From an uncultured Clostridia bacterium (GTDB lineage: Bacteria; Bacillota; Clostridia; Oscillospirales; Oscillospiraceae), in assembly GCA_945926565.1 (NCBI GenBank), contig CAMELY010000105.1, positions 1 through 5,100 of the forward strand: 5,100 nt of DNA. Direction: 5' to 3'. The notes under the pieces are model-generated. The model did not search any database. It was not told the origin of the DNA and was given only the letters and a program-made list of their open reading frames with translations. This document shows positions 5,100 through 5,100 of this stretch, piece after piece (within the stretch, counting starts at the first letter, position 1; every line of letters begins with the position of its first letter). The translations under genes and the position numbers were made by a program.

Positions 5100-5100
5100 A

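Overview
The window holds three intact-looking genes, one of them cut by the left edge, followed on the right by a gene-poor stretch ending in nested transposon debris. The organism is probably a spore-forming, high-GC Clostridia member, such as a gut Oscillospiraceae of the Flavonifractor/Oscillibacter kind. This is inferred from a YpeB spore-germination gene, a Firmicutes-type GH39 beta-xylosidase, strong C/G bias at third codon positions, purine-rich Shine-Dalgarno sites and IS200/IS66-type insertion sequences. Species cannot be settled from the sequence alone.

Left part (1-1290): a minus-strand GH39 beta-xylosidase gene runs off the left edge; 371 codons are visible, including both catalytic glutamates. 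It is divergent from a plus-strand ypeB gene (1291-2652), separated by a short intergenic region with a possible sporulation-type promoter. ypeB normally sits beside sleB, but here no sleB flanks it on either side.

Middle (2653-4227): a single-gene unit for a uracil permease of the NCS2 family. A TTGACA promoter overlaps a perfect 9-bp dyad, a small leader hairpin follows, the start codon is ambiguous (ATG 2824 or GTG 2833), and a textbook intrinsic terminator closes the unit at 4186-4227.

Right part (4228-5100): no convincing protein gene between about 4228 and 4730. The stretch does contain an extended -10 element, a perfect 13-bp hairpin, a possible long-range closing stem and a strong plus-strand terminator. 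Together these could form a small RNA gene of about 330 nt, a hypothesis only. From 4731 to the right edge lies mobile-element debris on the minus strand. An IS66-family end, with terminal GTAAGCG and a truncated tnpA reading frame, has inserted into the N-terminal coding region of an IS200/IS605-type transposase. The IS66 leader contains nested inverted repeats that would hide the tnpA ribosome binding site.

Apart from the divergent pair sharing an intergenic region, the genes do not look like one pathway. They are independent units: xylan or xyloside breakdown, spore germination and uracil salvage, beside an insertion hot spot.
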